Source: DASXRU01 sp034665305
GTDB lineage: Bacteria; Acidobacteriota; Blastocatellia; Pyrinomonadales; Pyrinomonadaceae
Assembly (NCBI GenBank): GCA_034665305.1
Contig: JAXDFZ010000019.1
Span: forward strand, 62,001 to 126,000
DNA: 64,000 bases
Direction: 5' to 3'
The notes under the pieces are model-generated. The model saw only the letters and a program-made list of their open reading frames with translations. It ran no database searches and was not told where the DNA came from. This document shows positions 17,114-25,902 of the stretch, piece after piece (the stretch's first letter is position 1; each line of letters begins with the position of its first letter). Position numbers and translations under genes: made by a program.

Positions 17114-19194
17114 CGCAGGTATTCGCCAGGCTGGCGCAACCGCACGGTTTACTGTTCTACCTCGACGATTTGCACTGGGCCGACAGCGGCACACTCTGGC
17201 TGCTGGGCCATTTGATTCGTAACTTGCATGAGGGACGGGTGCTAATTGTCGCTTCATATCGCGACACCGAACTCGATCGCGCGCATCCGCTGGCCAAGTC
17301 GCTGGTGGATTGGAACCGCGAACGGCTGACCACCCGCATTGTGCTGAAGCGGTTTGGTCCAGAGGAAACGCGAGCGCAGATCACCGCGCTGCTCGACGAA
17401 AATATTTCCGGAGAGTTTTCCGCCGCCGTGTATCGCGAAACCGAAGGCAATCCGTTTTTCGTCGAAGAAGTAATGAAGGCGCTGATCGAGCAGGGTTCAG
17501 TGCGCCGCGAAAGCGGCCGTTGGAAACGCTGTGAACTGGCCGACCTGGTTATTCCGCAAAGCGTCAAAGAAGCGATCGGTAATCGCTTGAACCGCGTCAG
17601 CTCGCAATGCAACGAAGTCTTGCGGGCAGCCGCCGTGCTCGGCAAGACTTTCACGATCGAAGAATTGATGGCTGCGGCTGAGGGCCAGAACGAGAACACG
17701 TTGCTGGATGCGCTCGACGAAGCCGTCGCGGCGCAGTTGCTGGCCGCCGATCGTGACGAAGCTTTTAGTTTTACGCACGACAAGATCCGCGAAGTCCTCT
17801 ATGAAGAGTTGAACCCGGTGCGCCGCCGGCTTTTGCACAAGCGCACCGCGGCGGGGCTGGAGCGCCATCGCGAAAGGGCGCCGGTTTCAGTTGAAACTCT
17901 GGCCCATCATTACCTTCATGCCGGCGAGTATGAGCGGGGACTGACTTACGCGAAGCAGGCCGCGACTGAGGCCGAGCGAATCTTCGCTTACGACGAAGCT
18001 ATCGCGGCCTACGGTCACGCGCTGGAGTGCGCGGAGTCGCTCGGGTTGGCGAACGAGCAATTGGCGTTGGAAGAGGCGACCGGAAATGCGGCCATGGCTT
18101 CCGGTGATACGCTGCGGGCCATCGAACATTCCGATCGGGCGCTGAACCTGGCGCACGATTCCATGGATCGCGCGCGCATCCAGTGCCAGGCGGCGAGTTC
18201 GCTGGTCACCAACGGAGATCAGCGGGGGCTGGATTATGTGCGGGACGCGTTAAGGTTGCTGAATCCGGAGGCGCATCCGATGGAGACAGCAAACGCGATG
18301 GCGATCGAAGGCCGCTTTCATCACCTGGCCGGCCGCCACCACGAAGCGATTGAAATACTGGAACGCGCGGCGGCCCTCGCCGCGCCGGCGGCAGAAAAAC
18401 AAATCACACCGTTCGAAGTTTCTACGATGGCCTTGATTTTCGGTTGGCTCGCGGGCGCGTACCAGCACATGGGCCGCTACGCCGATGGCGACGTATGGGC
18501 CTGGCGCGCCGTGGAGTTTGGCCAAACGCATGGAGCGCCGTTGGCCCAGGCGTTGGGATATGAATTCCTGGGCGAGAACGGAGTGGGCCAGGGCAACTGG
18601 CAACAAGCTCTCGAATTTGCAGCCAGTGAAAGAGAGATCGCGGCGAAGCTTCATTCGCGTGAACGCCTGGGTTGGACCTACATGGTCACGTCGCTTAGTT
18701 ACATTGCGCTGGGGCAACCGGAAGCCGGCGAACGTGAATTGCGAGAAGGGATCATCCTCGCGGAGTCGCTGGGCGAAAAAAGACTGCGCGGTCTGCTGAA
18801 AGGAAATCTGGCAATCGCGCTCGCCAACGTCGGCCGCCTTGATGAAGGATTGCAAACCGGCCGTGAGAATTTTGCTGACGCTGAAGCCCTCGGCTTGCTT
18901 TACACGCGCACCGAAGCGCGCCGTTGCCTGGCCCATGTTTATTTTCGGCGCGGCGAGTTGGATGAAACGCTGCGGCTCTGCGAAGAGATTTTGGCTTTAC
19001 TGGGCGAAGGTAAATCGCCTGTTAGCCGCCTCTGGTTGGGACCATTGCACATTGAAACGCTGTTCCTGGCAGGACGAGTTGATGAAGCCCGGCTGCGGTT
19101 AGCCGACTATGAAGAAGTCGTGGCCGGATGCCAGTCGCCGCGATTCAATCAGGAAGCAACTCGGTTGCGGGAACTGATTGCGGTCGGGAATTAA
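17071..19194 (+). CDS. ATPase C-terminal half plus TPR repeats (third piece of frameshifted gene)
   Basis: The frame opens at a TTG, but homology-like sequence already exists upstream in this frame. It carries the Walker B-like segment LLFYLDDLHWADSGTLWLLGHL, then winged-helix-like sequence (TEGNPFFVEEVMKALIEQG), then about 400 residues of TPR-type helical repeats to a TAA at 19192-19194. In full-length relatives the kinase, ATPase and TPR parts form one cytoplasmic signalling protein. Together with the two upstream pieces it forms one disrupted or mis-sequenced gene. If translated alone it would lack the P-loop and kinase. Confidence 0.7.
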   Translation: MPAHEERFRFFEAVTQVFARLAQPHGLLFYLDDLHWADSGTLWLLGHLIRNLHEGRVLIVASYRDTELDRAHPLAKSLVDWNRERLTTRIVLKRFGPEETRAQITALLDENISGEFSAAVYRETEGNPFFVEEVMKALIEQGSVRRESGRWKRCELADLVIPQSVKEAIGNRLNRVSSQCNEVLRAAAVLGKTFTIEELMAAAEGQNENTLLDALDEAVAAQLLAADRDEAFSFTHDKIREVLYEELNPVRRRLLHKRTAAGLERHRERAPVSVETLAHHYLHAGEYERGLTYAKQAATEAERIFAYDEAIAAYGHALECAESLGLANEQLALEEATGNAAMASGDTLRAIEHSDRALNLAHDSMDRARIQCQAASSLVTNGDQRGLDYVRDALRLLNPEAHPMETANAMAIEGRFHHLAGRHHEAIEILERAAALAAPAAEKQITPFEVSTMALIFGWLAGAYQHMGRYADGDVWAWRAVEFGQTHGAPLAQALGYEFLGENGVGQGNWQQALEFAASEREIAAKLHSRERLGWTYMVTSLSYIALGQPEAGERELREGIILAESLGEKRLRGLLKGNLAIALANVGRLDEGLQTGRENFADAEALGLLYTRTEARRCLAHVYFRRGELDETLRLCEEILALLGEGKSPVSRLWLGPLHIETLFLAGRVDEARLRLADYEEVVAGCQSPRFNQEATRLRELIAVGN

Positions 19195-19204
19195 GTACGA
19201 AAAC

Positions 19205-19418
19205 ATTTTCCATATATCATTTTCCATTTCTCATTGGCCATCGATAGGGCAGAGGAACTGGTAGCGCGGGCACGGATCCATTCTCAGTGCGGGGCAAGCG
19301 CGACGCAGCTGTGGATTGCGTTCAGCGACGAGGAAGTCATCCAAAGCGCCGGCGCCCCGGCGCCCTCCATAGTTCCTCAATGTCAGATGAGAAATGGAAA
19401 ATGAGAAATGGAAAATGG
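19205..19418. repeat. 7-bp word array, inverted pair between convergent genes
   Basis: The left arm (19205-19243) reads TTTTCCA, TATATCA, TTTTCCA, TTTCTCA, TTGGCCA. The right arm (19382-19418) is the reverse complement (GAAATGG / AAAATGA words). Arms begin 11 bp after the stop at 19194 and end 22 bp before the stop of the opposing gene at 19440. A GGCGCCGGGGCGCC-like hairpin sits inside. Confidence 0.75.
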
Positions 19419-19439
19419 GTGTGCTCTTCTTAGAAAGCC

Positions 19440-19958
19440 TCACCAATCTTCCTTAGCGATGTACTGCAAAACGGATTTGATGGAAGTCACGGAATAGCCA
19501 CCGTCGCTTTTCAAAATCGGGAGATGACGATAGCGGCCCAGCGACATCTTATTGAGCGCCGCGGCGATTGAATCAGTTTCCCGCAGCGTTTCAGGATTCG
19601 GACTCATCAGGTCTTTCACCTGAATATTGAGATCACTGCCGCCGGCTCCAGTCATCTTCATCAACACATCGTGCTCGGTGAAAATTCCCTTTAGTTGGTT
19701 ATCAACGGCATCAAGTACGAGAGCACAGCCTCTTTGCGCTTCCTTCATGCGGCGCACAACTTCGATTGCCGGCGTGTTCGGGGCAACAAACAAAGTCTCT
19801 TCGCGGGGTAGCTGGCGCAAATCGTCTTCCATTACAGAACGGGCCAATCCCTCGGCGTTGCCGGCGTGCGGCACGTCAAGGTCGCGAAACGGCGTCAGGC
19901 AATTCTCGCAACGATCATTGCCTTCCAAATTTTCGTGACCGCATGATGGACAAAGCAT
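19440..19958 (-). CDS. Zinc-ribbon plus paired CBS-domain protein
   Basis: A 172-residue protein. The N-terminal zinc ribbon has CPSC at the start and CENC about 13 residues on. After a short linker, two CBS motifs fill about residues 50-172, with FVAPNTPAIEVVRRMKE in the first half and IKVKDLMSPNPETLRE in the second. CBS pairs bind adenosyl nucleotides and often regulate the proteins they are attached to or encoded with. It lies downstream of korB on the same strand, and a second CBS gene lies upstream of korA, so both may sense energy charge for the oxidoreductase; that link is inference. Confidence 0.8.
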   Translation of the reverse strand: MLCPSCGHENLEGNDRCENCLTPFRDLDVPHAGNAEGLARSVMEDDLRQLPREETLFVAPNTPAIEVVRRMKEAQRGCALVLDAVDNQLKGIFTEHDVLMKMTGAGGSDLNIQVKDLMSPNPETLRETDSIAAALNKMSLGRYRHLPILKSDGGYSVTSIKSVLQYIAKEDW

Positions 19959-19960
19959 AT

Positions 19961-20112
19961 TGTCGATTTCAGGTTGTTGATTTCAGAATGCTGATTTTGG
20001 ATTACGATTAACAGTTCAGGTTTTGTTCAAGATGTGCGAGCTCAGGTTCGGATTGAAATCAGCTGCTTCGCAACGGACAAATCCGCAATCCGAGATCTGA
20101 AATCCGCAATCG
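19961..20112. repeat. Degenerate 7-bp word array, inverted pair after korB
   Basis: Near 19966-20008 there is a GATTTCA / GATTTTG / GATTACG heptamer run. Near 20077-20112 the opposite-sense AATCCGC / AATCCGA / GATCTGA run follows, directly abutting the korB stop codon. It is more degenerate than the other arrays. Confidence 0.5.
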
Positions 20113-20113
20113 G

Positions 20114-21229
20114 CTATTCGACGACCCAGGTATCGCCGCTGTTGATTAGTTTTTCTAAACTGCCGGGGCCGAATTTAGTGATCGCGGCGTCAATCTGTTC
20201 CGTCATCATGTCTTCGTAGGTCTTGCGTTCGACCGCGCGAAAGATTCCCACCGGCTGCGGAAAATCGGGCTGCTCCATGCGCGCCAGCATGAACGCCACC
20301 GAAGGATCCTGCAGGTAAATATCGTGGACCAGGATGTCGGCTTCGGTGATTCCGTTCTCGCCGATAGTCGCAACTTCCGGGTGCGCCCCGTTCATGCGAA
20401 TGCCCTGCGTGCGGTCCTTGCCGAAGATCATCGGCTGTCCATGCTCGAGATAAAGGACGCGTTCAGAGCGGACACTTCGTTCCGCAAAAGAATCGAAGGC
20501 GTGATCGTTGAAGATATTGCAGTTCTGGTAAACCTCGACGAACGAGATGCCTTTGTGTTTCGCCGCTGACTGGACGATTGCGCCCAGATGTTTGACGTCG
20601 ATATCGATTGAGCGCGCTACGAAGGTTGCTTCGCTGGCGATAGCTAGCGAAAGCGGATTCACCGGATAATCGATCGTGCCCATCGGCGTCGATTTCGTCT
20701 TTTTGCCCATCTCAGAAGTGGGGCTGTACTGGCCTTTGGTCAATCCGTAGATGCGATTATTGAAAAGGATGTAGTTCAGATCCAGGTTGCGACGAATGGC
20801 GTGCATGAAGTGATTGCCGCCAATCGAGAGGGCGTCGCCGTCGCCGGTGATTACCCAAACGCTGAGCTCCGGATTAGCGGCCTTGATGCCGGTGGCAATC
20901 GCGGGCGCGCGGCCGTGGATGCTGTGAAAACCATAAGTGTTCATGTAGTAAGGAAAGCGCGACGAGCAACCGATGCCGGAAACAAAAACGATCTTCTCGC
21001 GCGAAATTCCCAACTCCGGCATGACTTTCTGCACGTTGTTCAGGATGGCGTAATCGCCGCAACCGGGACACCAGCGCACTTCCTGATTAGAAACGAAATC
21101 CGCCTTCGCCAACTTCACCGGGGCGATGCCGCCGGAAGTTGACGAACCGGTCTCGCTCTCGGCAGAGACCGCTGTTTCCGTGATCACTTTGTGGCCGTTG
21201 CCGTTTGAACCGTTAGCGTTGGTACTCAT
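20114..21229 (-). CDS. korB: 2-oxoacid:ferredoxin oxidoreductase, beta subunit (2-oxoglutarate type)
   Basis: A 371-residue TPP-binding subunit. An N-terminal Ser/Gly-rich extension (about 30 residues) precedes WCPGCGDYAILNNVQK, GIGCSSRFPYY, HGRAPAIATGIKAANPELSV and the TPP/Mg motif GDGDALSIGGNHF...NNRIYGLTKGQYSPTS, which favours the 2-oxoglutarate/2-oxoacid branch. With the gamma-alpha fusion korA it converts 2-oxoglutarate plus CoA to succinyl-CoA (or the reverse) using ferredoxin. No delta ferredoxin subunit is encoded nearby, as is usual for the two-subunit enzymes. The start codon overlaps the Uma2 stop by 4 nt (ATGA), so translation is likely coupled. Confidence 0.9.
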   Translation of the reverse strand: MSTNANGSNGNGHKVITETAVSAESETGSSTSGGIAPVKLAKADFVSNQEVRWCPGCGDYAILNNVQKVMPELGISREKIVFVSGIGCSSRFPYYMNTYGFHSIHGRAPAIATGIKAANPELSVWVITGDGDALSIGGNHFMHAIRRNLDLNYILFNNRIYGLTKGQYSPTSEMGKKTKSTPMGTIDYPVNPLSLAIASEATFVARSIDIDVKHLGAIVQSAAKHKGISFVEVYQNCNIFNDHAFDSFAERSVRSERVLYLEHGQPMIFGKDRTQGIRMNGAHPEVATIGENGITEADILVHDIYLQDPSVAFMLARMEQPDFPQPVGIFRAVERKTYEDMMTEQIDAAITKFGPGSLEKLINSGDTWVVE

Positions 21230-21804
21230 TCGGGTTTCCTCACTTCTAGACTTGTAAATAGTTCGGCCACGGGAAATTTGAAGTCGGGAACGACGTCGCC
21301 ACCGTCTAGCACGTCTTTTTCAGTAAGCGTTTCAATGTCCATGAGAGAGCGATAAACAGTTACGGTTTTCAAGCTTGGACTTACAGTCCAAACCAAATGC
21401 GTCCCGAACTCCAACCATTCCCCAACCTTTATCTCAACGTCGCCTACCTTGTCAGAAGGGCTTACGACTTCAACCGCCAAATCGGGAGCGCCAAGCCAAT
21501 AACCGTCAGTATCGCCTACGGCCTCAACCCGGTCCTTTCGGATGAAGGCAATATCCGCCGCGCGTACAGTATCTGGGTTGCTTCGTAGTTTGAAGCCCGT
21601 CTCGGCGGCATAGACTTCGCCAAGCATATTGTCTTGAACGTGTTTGGCCAACGGCGCCGTTAGGCGCACGATGATCTTCCCGTGCTTATGTCCGGCCGGA
21701 GACATCTGTTTCAACTCCCCTTCGATAAGTTCGTATCGGAACGTACCTCTGGGAAGTTTCAGCAGATCTTCAGCGGTCAAAATTTTGTCCGCGACCGTAC
21801 TCAC
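21226..21804 (-). CDS. Uma2-family (DUF820) PD-(D/E)XK nuclease-like protein
   Basis: A 192-residue protein with the Uma2 core: FRYELIEGELKQMSPAG near the N-terminus, ADIAFI, then PDLAVEVVSPSD (Asp and Glu of the PD-D/EXK centre) followed by a lysine and the VWTVSP strand. The family is an inactive-to-active restriction-endonuclease-like fold of unclear function, very abundant in Cyanobacteria and Acidobacteria. The start is GTG at 21804. It overlaps korA's stop by 4 nt and korB's start by 4 nt, so it is embedded in one translationally coupled operon. That is unusual for a family usually found in scattered positions. The catalytic residues look complete. Confidence 0.85.
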   Translation of the reverse strand: MSTVADKILTAEDLLKLPRGTFRYELIEGELKQMSPAGHKHGKIIVRLTAPLAKHVQDNMLGEVYAAETGFKLRSNPDTVRAADIAFIRKDRVEAVGDTDGYWLGAPDLAVEVVSPSDKVGDVEIKVGEWLEFGTHLVWTVSPSLKTVTVYRSLMDIETLTEKDVLDGGDVVPDFKFPVAELFTSLEVRKPE

Positions 21805-23663
21805 AAATACTCCTCAACCTTCCGCACAATCTCGCGAATCTGGAAGGGCCGGCCTTTAACCTTCGAGAAGGCCACGGCGTCCACCAGAAACTTCGCGCGA
21901 ATCATGGTGCAGAGCTGGCCCAGGTTCATCTCCGGCACAATCACCGTTTCGAACCCGGCCAATATTTCGCCCAGGTTCTTCGGGAACGGGTTCAGGTAAC
22001 GCAGGTGCGCGGCGGAAACGCTCTTGCCTTCCTTCTGCAGTCTTTCAACCGCCGAAGTGATCGAGCCGTAAGTCGATCCCCAACCGAGCACCAGGACCTT
22101 ACCGGTCTTTTCGCCGAAGACCTCGATCAACGGAATGTCGTTGGCCGCGCGATCCACTTTTTCCTGACGCAGTAGGACCATGAAGTGATGGTTCTCAGGA
22201 TCGTAGTTCACGTTGCCGGTGATGTGCTGCTTTTCGATGCCGCCGACGCGATGTTCTAAACCAGGAGTTCCCGGAATGGCGTACGGCCGCGACAGAGTTA
22301 CTTCGTCGCGCGAGTAGGGCATGAAGTTCGTCGGATCGGTAGTGAACTGGATATCGATCTTCGGCAGTTCGCTAATTTCCGGCAAGGCCCAGGGCTCGGC
22401 GCCGTTGGCCAGGTAACCGTCGGAAAGGTAAAAGACCGGAACCATGTATTTGAAAGCGAGGCGCACGGATTCGATGGCCATTTGAAAACAGTCGGCGGGC
22501 GTCGCCGGAGCAACCACGATCACAGGACACTCGCCGTTGCGTCCCCATACGGCCTGAAATAGATCGGCTTGTTCGGTTTTCGTCGGCAAACCAGTGGATG
22601 GCCCACCGCGCTGCACGTTGATAATTACAATAGGCAACTCGGTCATGACGGCGAGCCCGATCGCTTCCTGCTTCAACGCGACTCCCGGACCCGACGTTCC
22701 GGTCAGGCCGATGTGTCCCGTAAAGCTGGCGCCGATGGCTGAACAGACCGCAGCGATTTCGTCTTCTGCTTGAAAAGTTTTGACGCCAAAGTTCTTGTGA
22801 CGCGCGAGCTCATGCAGAATGTCCGAAGCCGGCGTGATCGGGTATGAGCCGTAAAACAAAGGACGCCCCGCGAGTTGCGAAGCCGCGACGAAACCGATCG
22901 CCGTCGCTTCGTTGCCCGTAATCTTGCGATACTTGCCGGGAGCAATTTGCGCCTTCTTGACCGTGTAGTGCGTCGTGAAGACTTCCGTCGTATCGGCAAA
23001 GTTGTATCCAGTCTTCAGTACGATTTCATTGGCCCTGGCCAGCTCCGGGTTCTTGCCGAACTTGTCATTGATCCACTTGACGGTGTTTTCCATCGGCCGG
23101 TCGTACAGCCAGTAAAGCACGCCCAGCGCGAAGAAGTTCTTGCAGCGATCCATTTCCTTGCGCGAAAGCTGGACCACGCCCTTCAGCGCATTCATGTTAA
23201 GCGTTGTGATCGGCAGTTTGTGAACGCGATAGCCTTTGAGCGAACCGTCTTCGAGCGGGTTTGATTGATAGGCGGCGTGGGCCAGGTTTTCTTTAGTGAA
23301 CTCATCAGTGTTGATGATCAGCGTGCCGCCCTCTTCCAAATCGGAGAGGTTTACTTTCAGCGCGGCCGGATTCATCGCCACCAGCACGTTGGGCTGATCG
23401 CCCGGGGTGCGGATGTCCTGGCTGGAAAAGTTCAATTGGAAACCGCTGACGCCGGGCAGACTGCCGGCCGGTGCGCGAATCTCGGCGGGAAAATCAGGCA
23501 ACGTGGAAATATCATTGCCGATGACCGCAGAGGTATTGGTGAACTGGGTGCCGGTTAATTGCATGCCGTCGCCGGAATCGCCGGCAAAGCGAATGGTCAC
23601 GGTTTCCAGCTCTTCAAAAAGCTTGTCCAGTTGTGCTACCGGGGGTTCAATAACAGTGCTCAT
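21801..23663 (-). CDS. korA: 2-oxoacid:ferredoxin oxidoreductase, gamma-alpha fusion subunit
   Basis: A 620-residue fusion. The gamma domain (about residues 20-200) begins TIRFAGDSGDGMQLTG and contains FPAEIRAPAGSLPGVSGFQ. The alpha domain (about 225-620) has GNEATAIGFVAASQLAG, YPITPASDILHELA, FQAEDEIAAVCSAIGAS, GTSGPGVALKQEAIGLA and QRGGPSTGLPTKTEQADL, all diagnostic of 2-oxoacid:acceptor oxidoreductase subunit alpha. The order korA-uma2-korB is strictly overlapping. The substrate (2-oxoglutarate rather than pyruvate) is inferred from overall similarity of the motifs and is not certain. Confidence 0.9.
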   Translation of the reverse strand: MSTVIEPPVAQLDKLFEELETVTIRFAGDSGDGMQLTGTQFTNTSAVIGNDISTLPDFPAEIRAPAGSLPGVSGFQLNFSSQDIRTPGDQPNVLVAMNPAALKVNLSDLEEGGTLIINTDEFTKENLAHAAYQSNPLEDGSLKGYRVHKLPITTLNMNALKGVVQLSRKEMDRCKNFFALGVLYWLYDRPMENTVKWINDKFGKNPELARANEIVLKTGYNFADTTEVFTTHYTVKKAQIAPGKYRKITGNEATAIGFVAASQLAGRPLFYGSYPITPASDILHELARHKNFGVKTFQAEDEIAAVCSAIGASFTGHIGLTGTSGPGVALKQEAIGLAVMTELPIVIINVQRGGPSTGLPTKTEQADLFQAVWGRNGECPVIVVAPATPADCFQMAIESVRLAFKYMVPVFYLSDGYLANGAEPWALPEISELPKIDIQFTTDPTNFMPYSRDEVTLSRPYAIPGTPGLEHRVGGIEKQHITGNVNYDPENHHFMVLLRQEKVDRAANDIPLIEVFGEKTGKVLVLGWGSTYGSITSAVERLQKEGKSVSAAHLRYLNPFPKNLGEILAGFETVIVPEMNLGQLCTMIRAKFLVDAVAFSKVKGRPFQIREIVRKVEEYL

Positions 23664-23691
23664 CTTGTGAACGATTCCTTCCGCATGAAAA

Positions 23692-23758
23692 GTAAATGGT
23701 GAATGGTGAATGGTGAAAAGCGTTTCCGCTATTTACCATTGACGATTCACCATTCATC
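23692..23758. repeat. 7-bp word hairpin between CBS gene and korA
   Basis: The left arm (about 23692-23718) is ATGGTGA repeated in tandem. The right arm (about 23731-23757) is the reverse sense (ATTCACC, ATTTACC). With only a 12-nt loop, this locus could form a continuous stem of about 25 bp. The right arm includes the stop codon of the CBS gene (23754-23756). korA starts 28 bp beyond the other arm. Confidence 0.8.
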
Positions 23759-24269
23759 CGCCTTCTTCAGTGTCCATCACCTGTGCCGGAACCGGCGGCA
23801 GGTTCATCGTAGTCTTGGGGTAGCTCTCGGCTAAATACGAAATCACATCGAATACGGAAACTGAGCCCACCAGCTTTCCGTCTCTTACCAATGGAATATT
23901 GCGATAGCTCTTGTCGTTCATGATCTGGACCGCATCGCCAATCGTGGCATCGGGAGTCAGCGTTGCAACCACAGGCGACATCCAGTTGCTGACCGGCGCG
24001 TTCAGATCAACTTCTTCGCCAACTACTTTGGTTAGCAGGTCGCGCTCGGTAAATATTCCGACGATGCGTTCGCCTTCGCAAACAATCGCACAGCCGCCTT
24101 CATCTTTTTTCATCACTTCGATCGCCGCAGCCAACGAGGTGGACGGCTCGATACAGACGTAGTCATCCGTCTCCATCAGGCTGACTTTATCCTGACGAAT
24201 GCGGGCTGCATCGCTCTTGCTGCTGATCTGAGTAGCCGGCTTCTGCCCGGCGTCCGAGGTTGTCGACAT
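23754..24269 (-). CDS. CBS-domain pair protein
   Basis: A 171-residue protein from ATG 24269; a TTG at 24311 would add 14 unremarkable residues. Two CBS motifs: CIEPSTSLAAAIEVMKKDEGGCAIV...GIFTERDLLTKVV and MSPVVATLTPDATIGDAVQIMNDKSYRNIPLV...GSVSVFDVISYLAE. The ITERDLL-type ends suggest nucleotide binding. It is the gene upstream of korA on the same strand, separated by the 7-bp hairpin array. Its last codons run into the array (stop at 23754-23756). Confidence 0.85.
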   Translation of the reverse strand: MSTTSDAGQKPATQISSKSDAARIRQDKVSLMETDDYVCIEPSTSLAAAIEVMKKDEGGCAIVCEGERIVGIFTERDLLTKVVGEEVDLNAPVSNWMSPVVATLTPDATIGDAVQIMNDKSYRNIPLVRDGKLVGSVSVFDVISYLAESYPKTTMNLPPVPAQVMDTEEGG

Positions 24270-24560
24270 GACGAATGAAGCCCTTCGACCGTCAGATTCA
24301 TTGAGAGACAAGGAGAAATTGTACCAGCAAAGTTACATCCGCGGAAAACCGGGGCCATCAGAAGTTCAGCGTACACGCATAATTTTGACGCCGTTTCATC
24401 GCGAGCTTGGGCGAAAACTCATAATCGCACCGCTCGAACTACTGTCAGGGAGCAAGCCCTGTGCCTGTTCGAAACCCTGCAATTGTGTTCTGAAGTGAAG
24501 AGCGATTGCGGGAACTGACCATTCACCTGCGAAGAATCGCCCAGCAACAGCGGACGCAAT

Positions 24561-25742
24561 TCATTTCTGCAGCGCGCGCAGCTCAGTAACGTACGGTGAC
24601 ATCTCAATTAGTTGATCGATGATACCCGGCAGCAACTGCAACGTGCGATCGATTTCCTCCTCGGTGTTGTAGCGCCCCAGGGAGAAGCGAATCGACCCGC
24701 GCGCGGCCGTGTAAGGTACGTTCATCGCGCTGAGCACCGCTGAGGCTTCGTGGCGATCCGAGTTGCATGCGGAACCGGTAGAGACGCAAATACCGGCCGC
24801 GTCCAGGTGCGTTAGGATGTTTTCACCCTCCAAATATTCGAACGAGATATTCGCGGTGTTCGGCAAACGCTGCGCGCGATCGGATGTGCCGTTAAGACTC
24901 GCGTTCGGAATAGTTGTCAGGATTTGATCCTCGAGCCGGTCGCGCAGTGTTCTTATGCGGGAGTGTTCCACGTCGTCCATATCGGCGGCGAGTTCACAAG
25001 CCGCGCCCAGTGCGACGATATAAGGAACCGCTTCAGTCCCCGCGCGACGGCCCTGTTCCTGCCCACCACCGATAATGAAGGGCGGCAGCTTCACTCCATC
25101 GCGAATGTAGAGCGCGCCAATCCCTTTCGGGGCATGGAACTTATGACCCGAAAGTGAGAACAGATCGACTTCCGCCGCGCGCAAATTGATTGGTATCTTG
25201 CCTACCGCCTGCACGCCATCGACATGAAACACAGCGTCGGAATTCTCGCGAATGATCTTCCCGATCTCTTCGATCGGAAAAAGAACACCCGTTTCATTGT
25301 TAGCCAGCATGACGGAAACAATTCCGGTGTCGCGGTGCAACGCTTTGCGCAAGTCATCCAGATCCAGTTCGCCGTTTCGATCCACGTCCAACCAGGTAAC
25401 TTCGCAACCGATTTCCGCCAGGTGTGAACAAAGGTTGCGCACCGCCTCGTGCTCGACGCGAGTAGTGATGATGTGGCGCCGGGTTGGGTTCTGCTCCAGG
25501 AACCCGCCGATGGCCCAGTTATCAGATTCGGACCCGCAGGATGTGAAAGCAATTTCGGCGGGACTGCTGGCGCCGATCAAAGCGGCGACTTGTTCCCGCG
25601 CTCGGGCAACTGCCGCCGCCATATTACGACCGAACGTGTGCGCGGAAGATGGATTTCCGTAAAGTTCCGTCAGGTACGGCTGCATCGCCGCGAAAACTTC
25701 CGGCGCGACCTGAGTGGTAGCGTTGTTGTCGAGATAGATCAT
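24561..25742 (-). CDS. nifS: Cysteine desulfurase (NifS/IscS family)
   Basis: A 393-residue fold-type I PLP enzyme that removes sulfur from cysteine for Fe-S cluster assembly. PLP lysine at Lys201 in SLSGHKFHAPKG, HVDGVQAVGKIP, and the persulfide cysteine Cys326 in STGSACNSDRHEAS. The active-site loop around Cys326 is of the long NifS/IscS type, not SufS. It lies downstream of a NifU-like scaffold gene on the same strand and is close to apbC and the IscA-type carrier, so this is a compact Fe-S assembly locus. The spacer to the scaffold gene is occupied by a heptamer array (25748-25902). NifS and IscS cannot be separated from sequence alone. Confidence 0.88.
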   Translation of the reverse strand: MIYLDNNATTQVAPEVFAAMQPYLTELYGNPSSAHTFGRNMAAAVARAREQVAALIGASSPAEIAFTSCGSESDNWAIGGFLEQNPTRRHIITTRVEHEAVRNLCSHLAEIGCEVTWLDVDRNGELDLDDLRKALHRDTGIVSVMLANNETGVLFPIEEIGKIIRENSDAVFHVDGVQAVGKIPINLRAAEVDLFSLSGHKFHAPKGIGALYIRDGVKLPPFIIGGGQEQGRRAGTEAVPYIVALGAACELAADMDDVEHSRIRTLRDRLEDQILTTIPNASLNGTSDRAQRLPNTANISFEYLEGENILTHLDAAGICVSTGSACNSDRHEASAVLSAMNVPYTAARGSIRFSLGRYNTEEEIDRTLQLLPGIIDQLIEMSPYVTELRALQK

Positions 25743-25747
25743 GAAAG

Positions 25748-25902
25748 ATCGTGAACCGTGAACCGTGAACCGTGAACCGTAAACAGTGAACAGTGAACAG
25801 TGAACAGTAAACCATGAATAGTGAACCGCGGACCTAGATTGTAAACGGTTGACTGCTGCGGCTTACTGTTTACGGTTTACGGTTCACGGTTCACTGTTTA
25901 CG
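25748..25902. repeat. Large 7-bp word array, inverted pair overlapping nifU-like 3' end
   Basis: The left arm (25748-25835) is a run of about twelve GTGAACC / GTGAACA / GTAAACA heptamers. The right arm (25862-25902) is the reverse complement (GGTTTAC, GGTTCAC, TGTTTAC). The stop and the last few codons of the scaffold gene (25884-26465) are made of the right arm. This is the clearest of the window's heptamer arrays. Confidence 0.9.
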
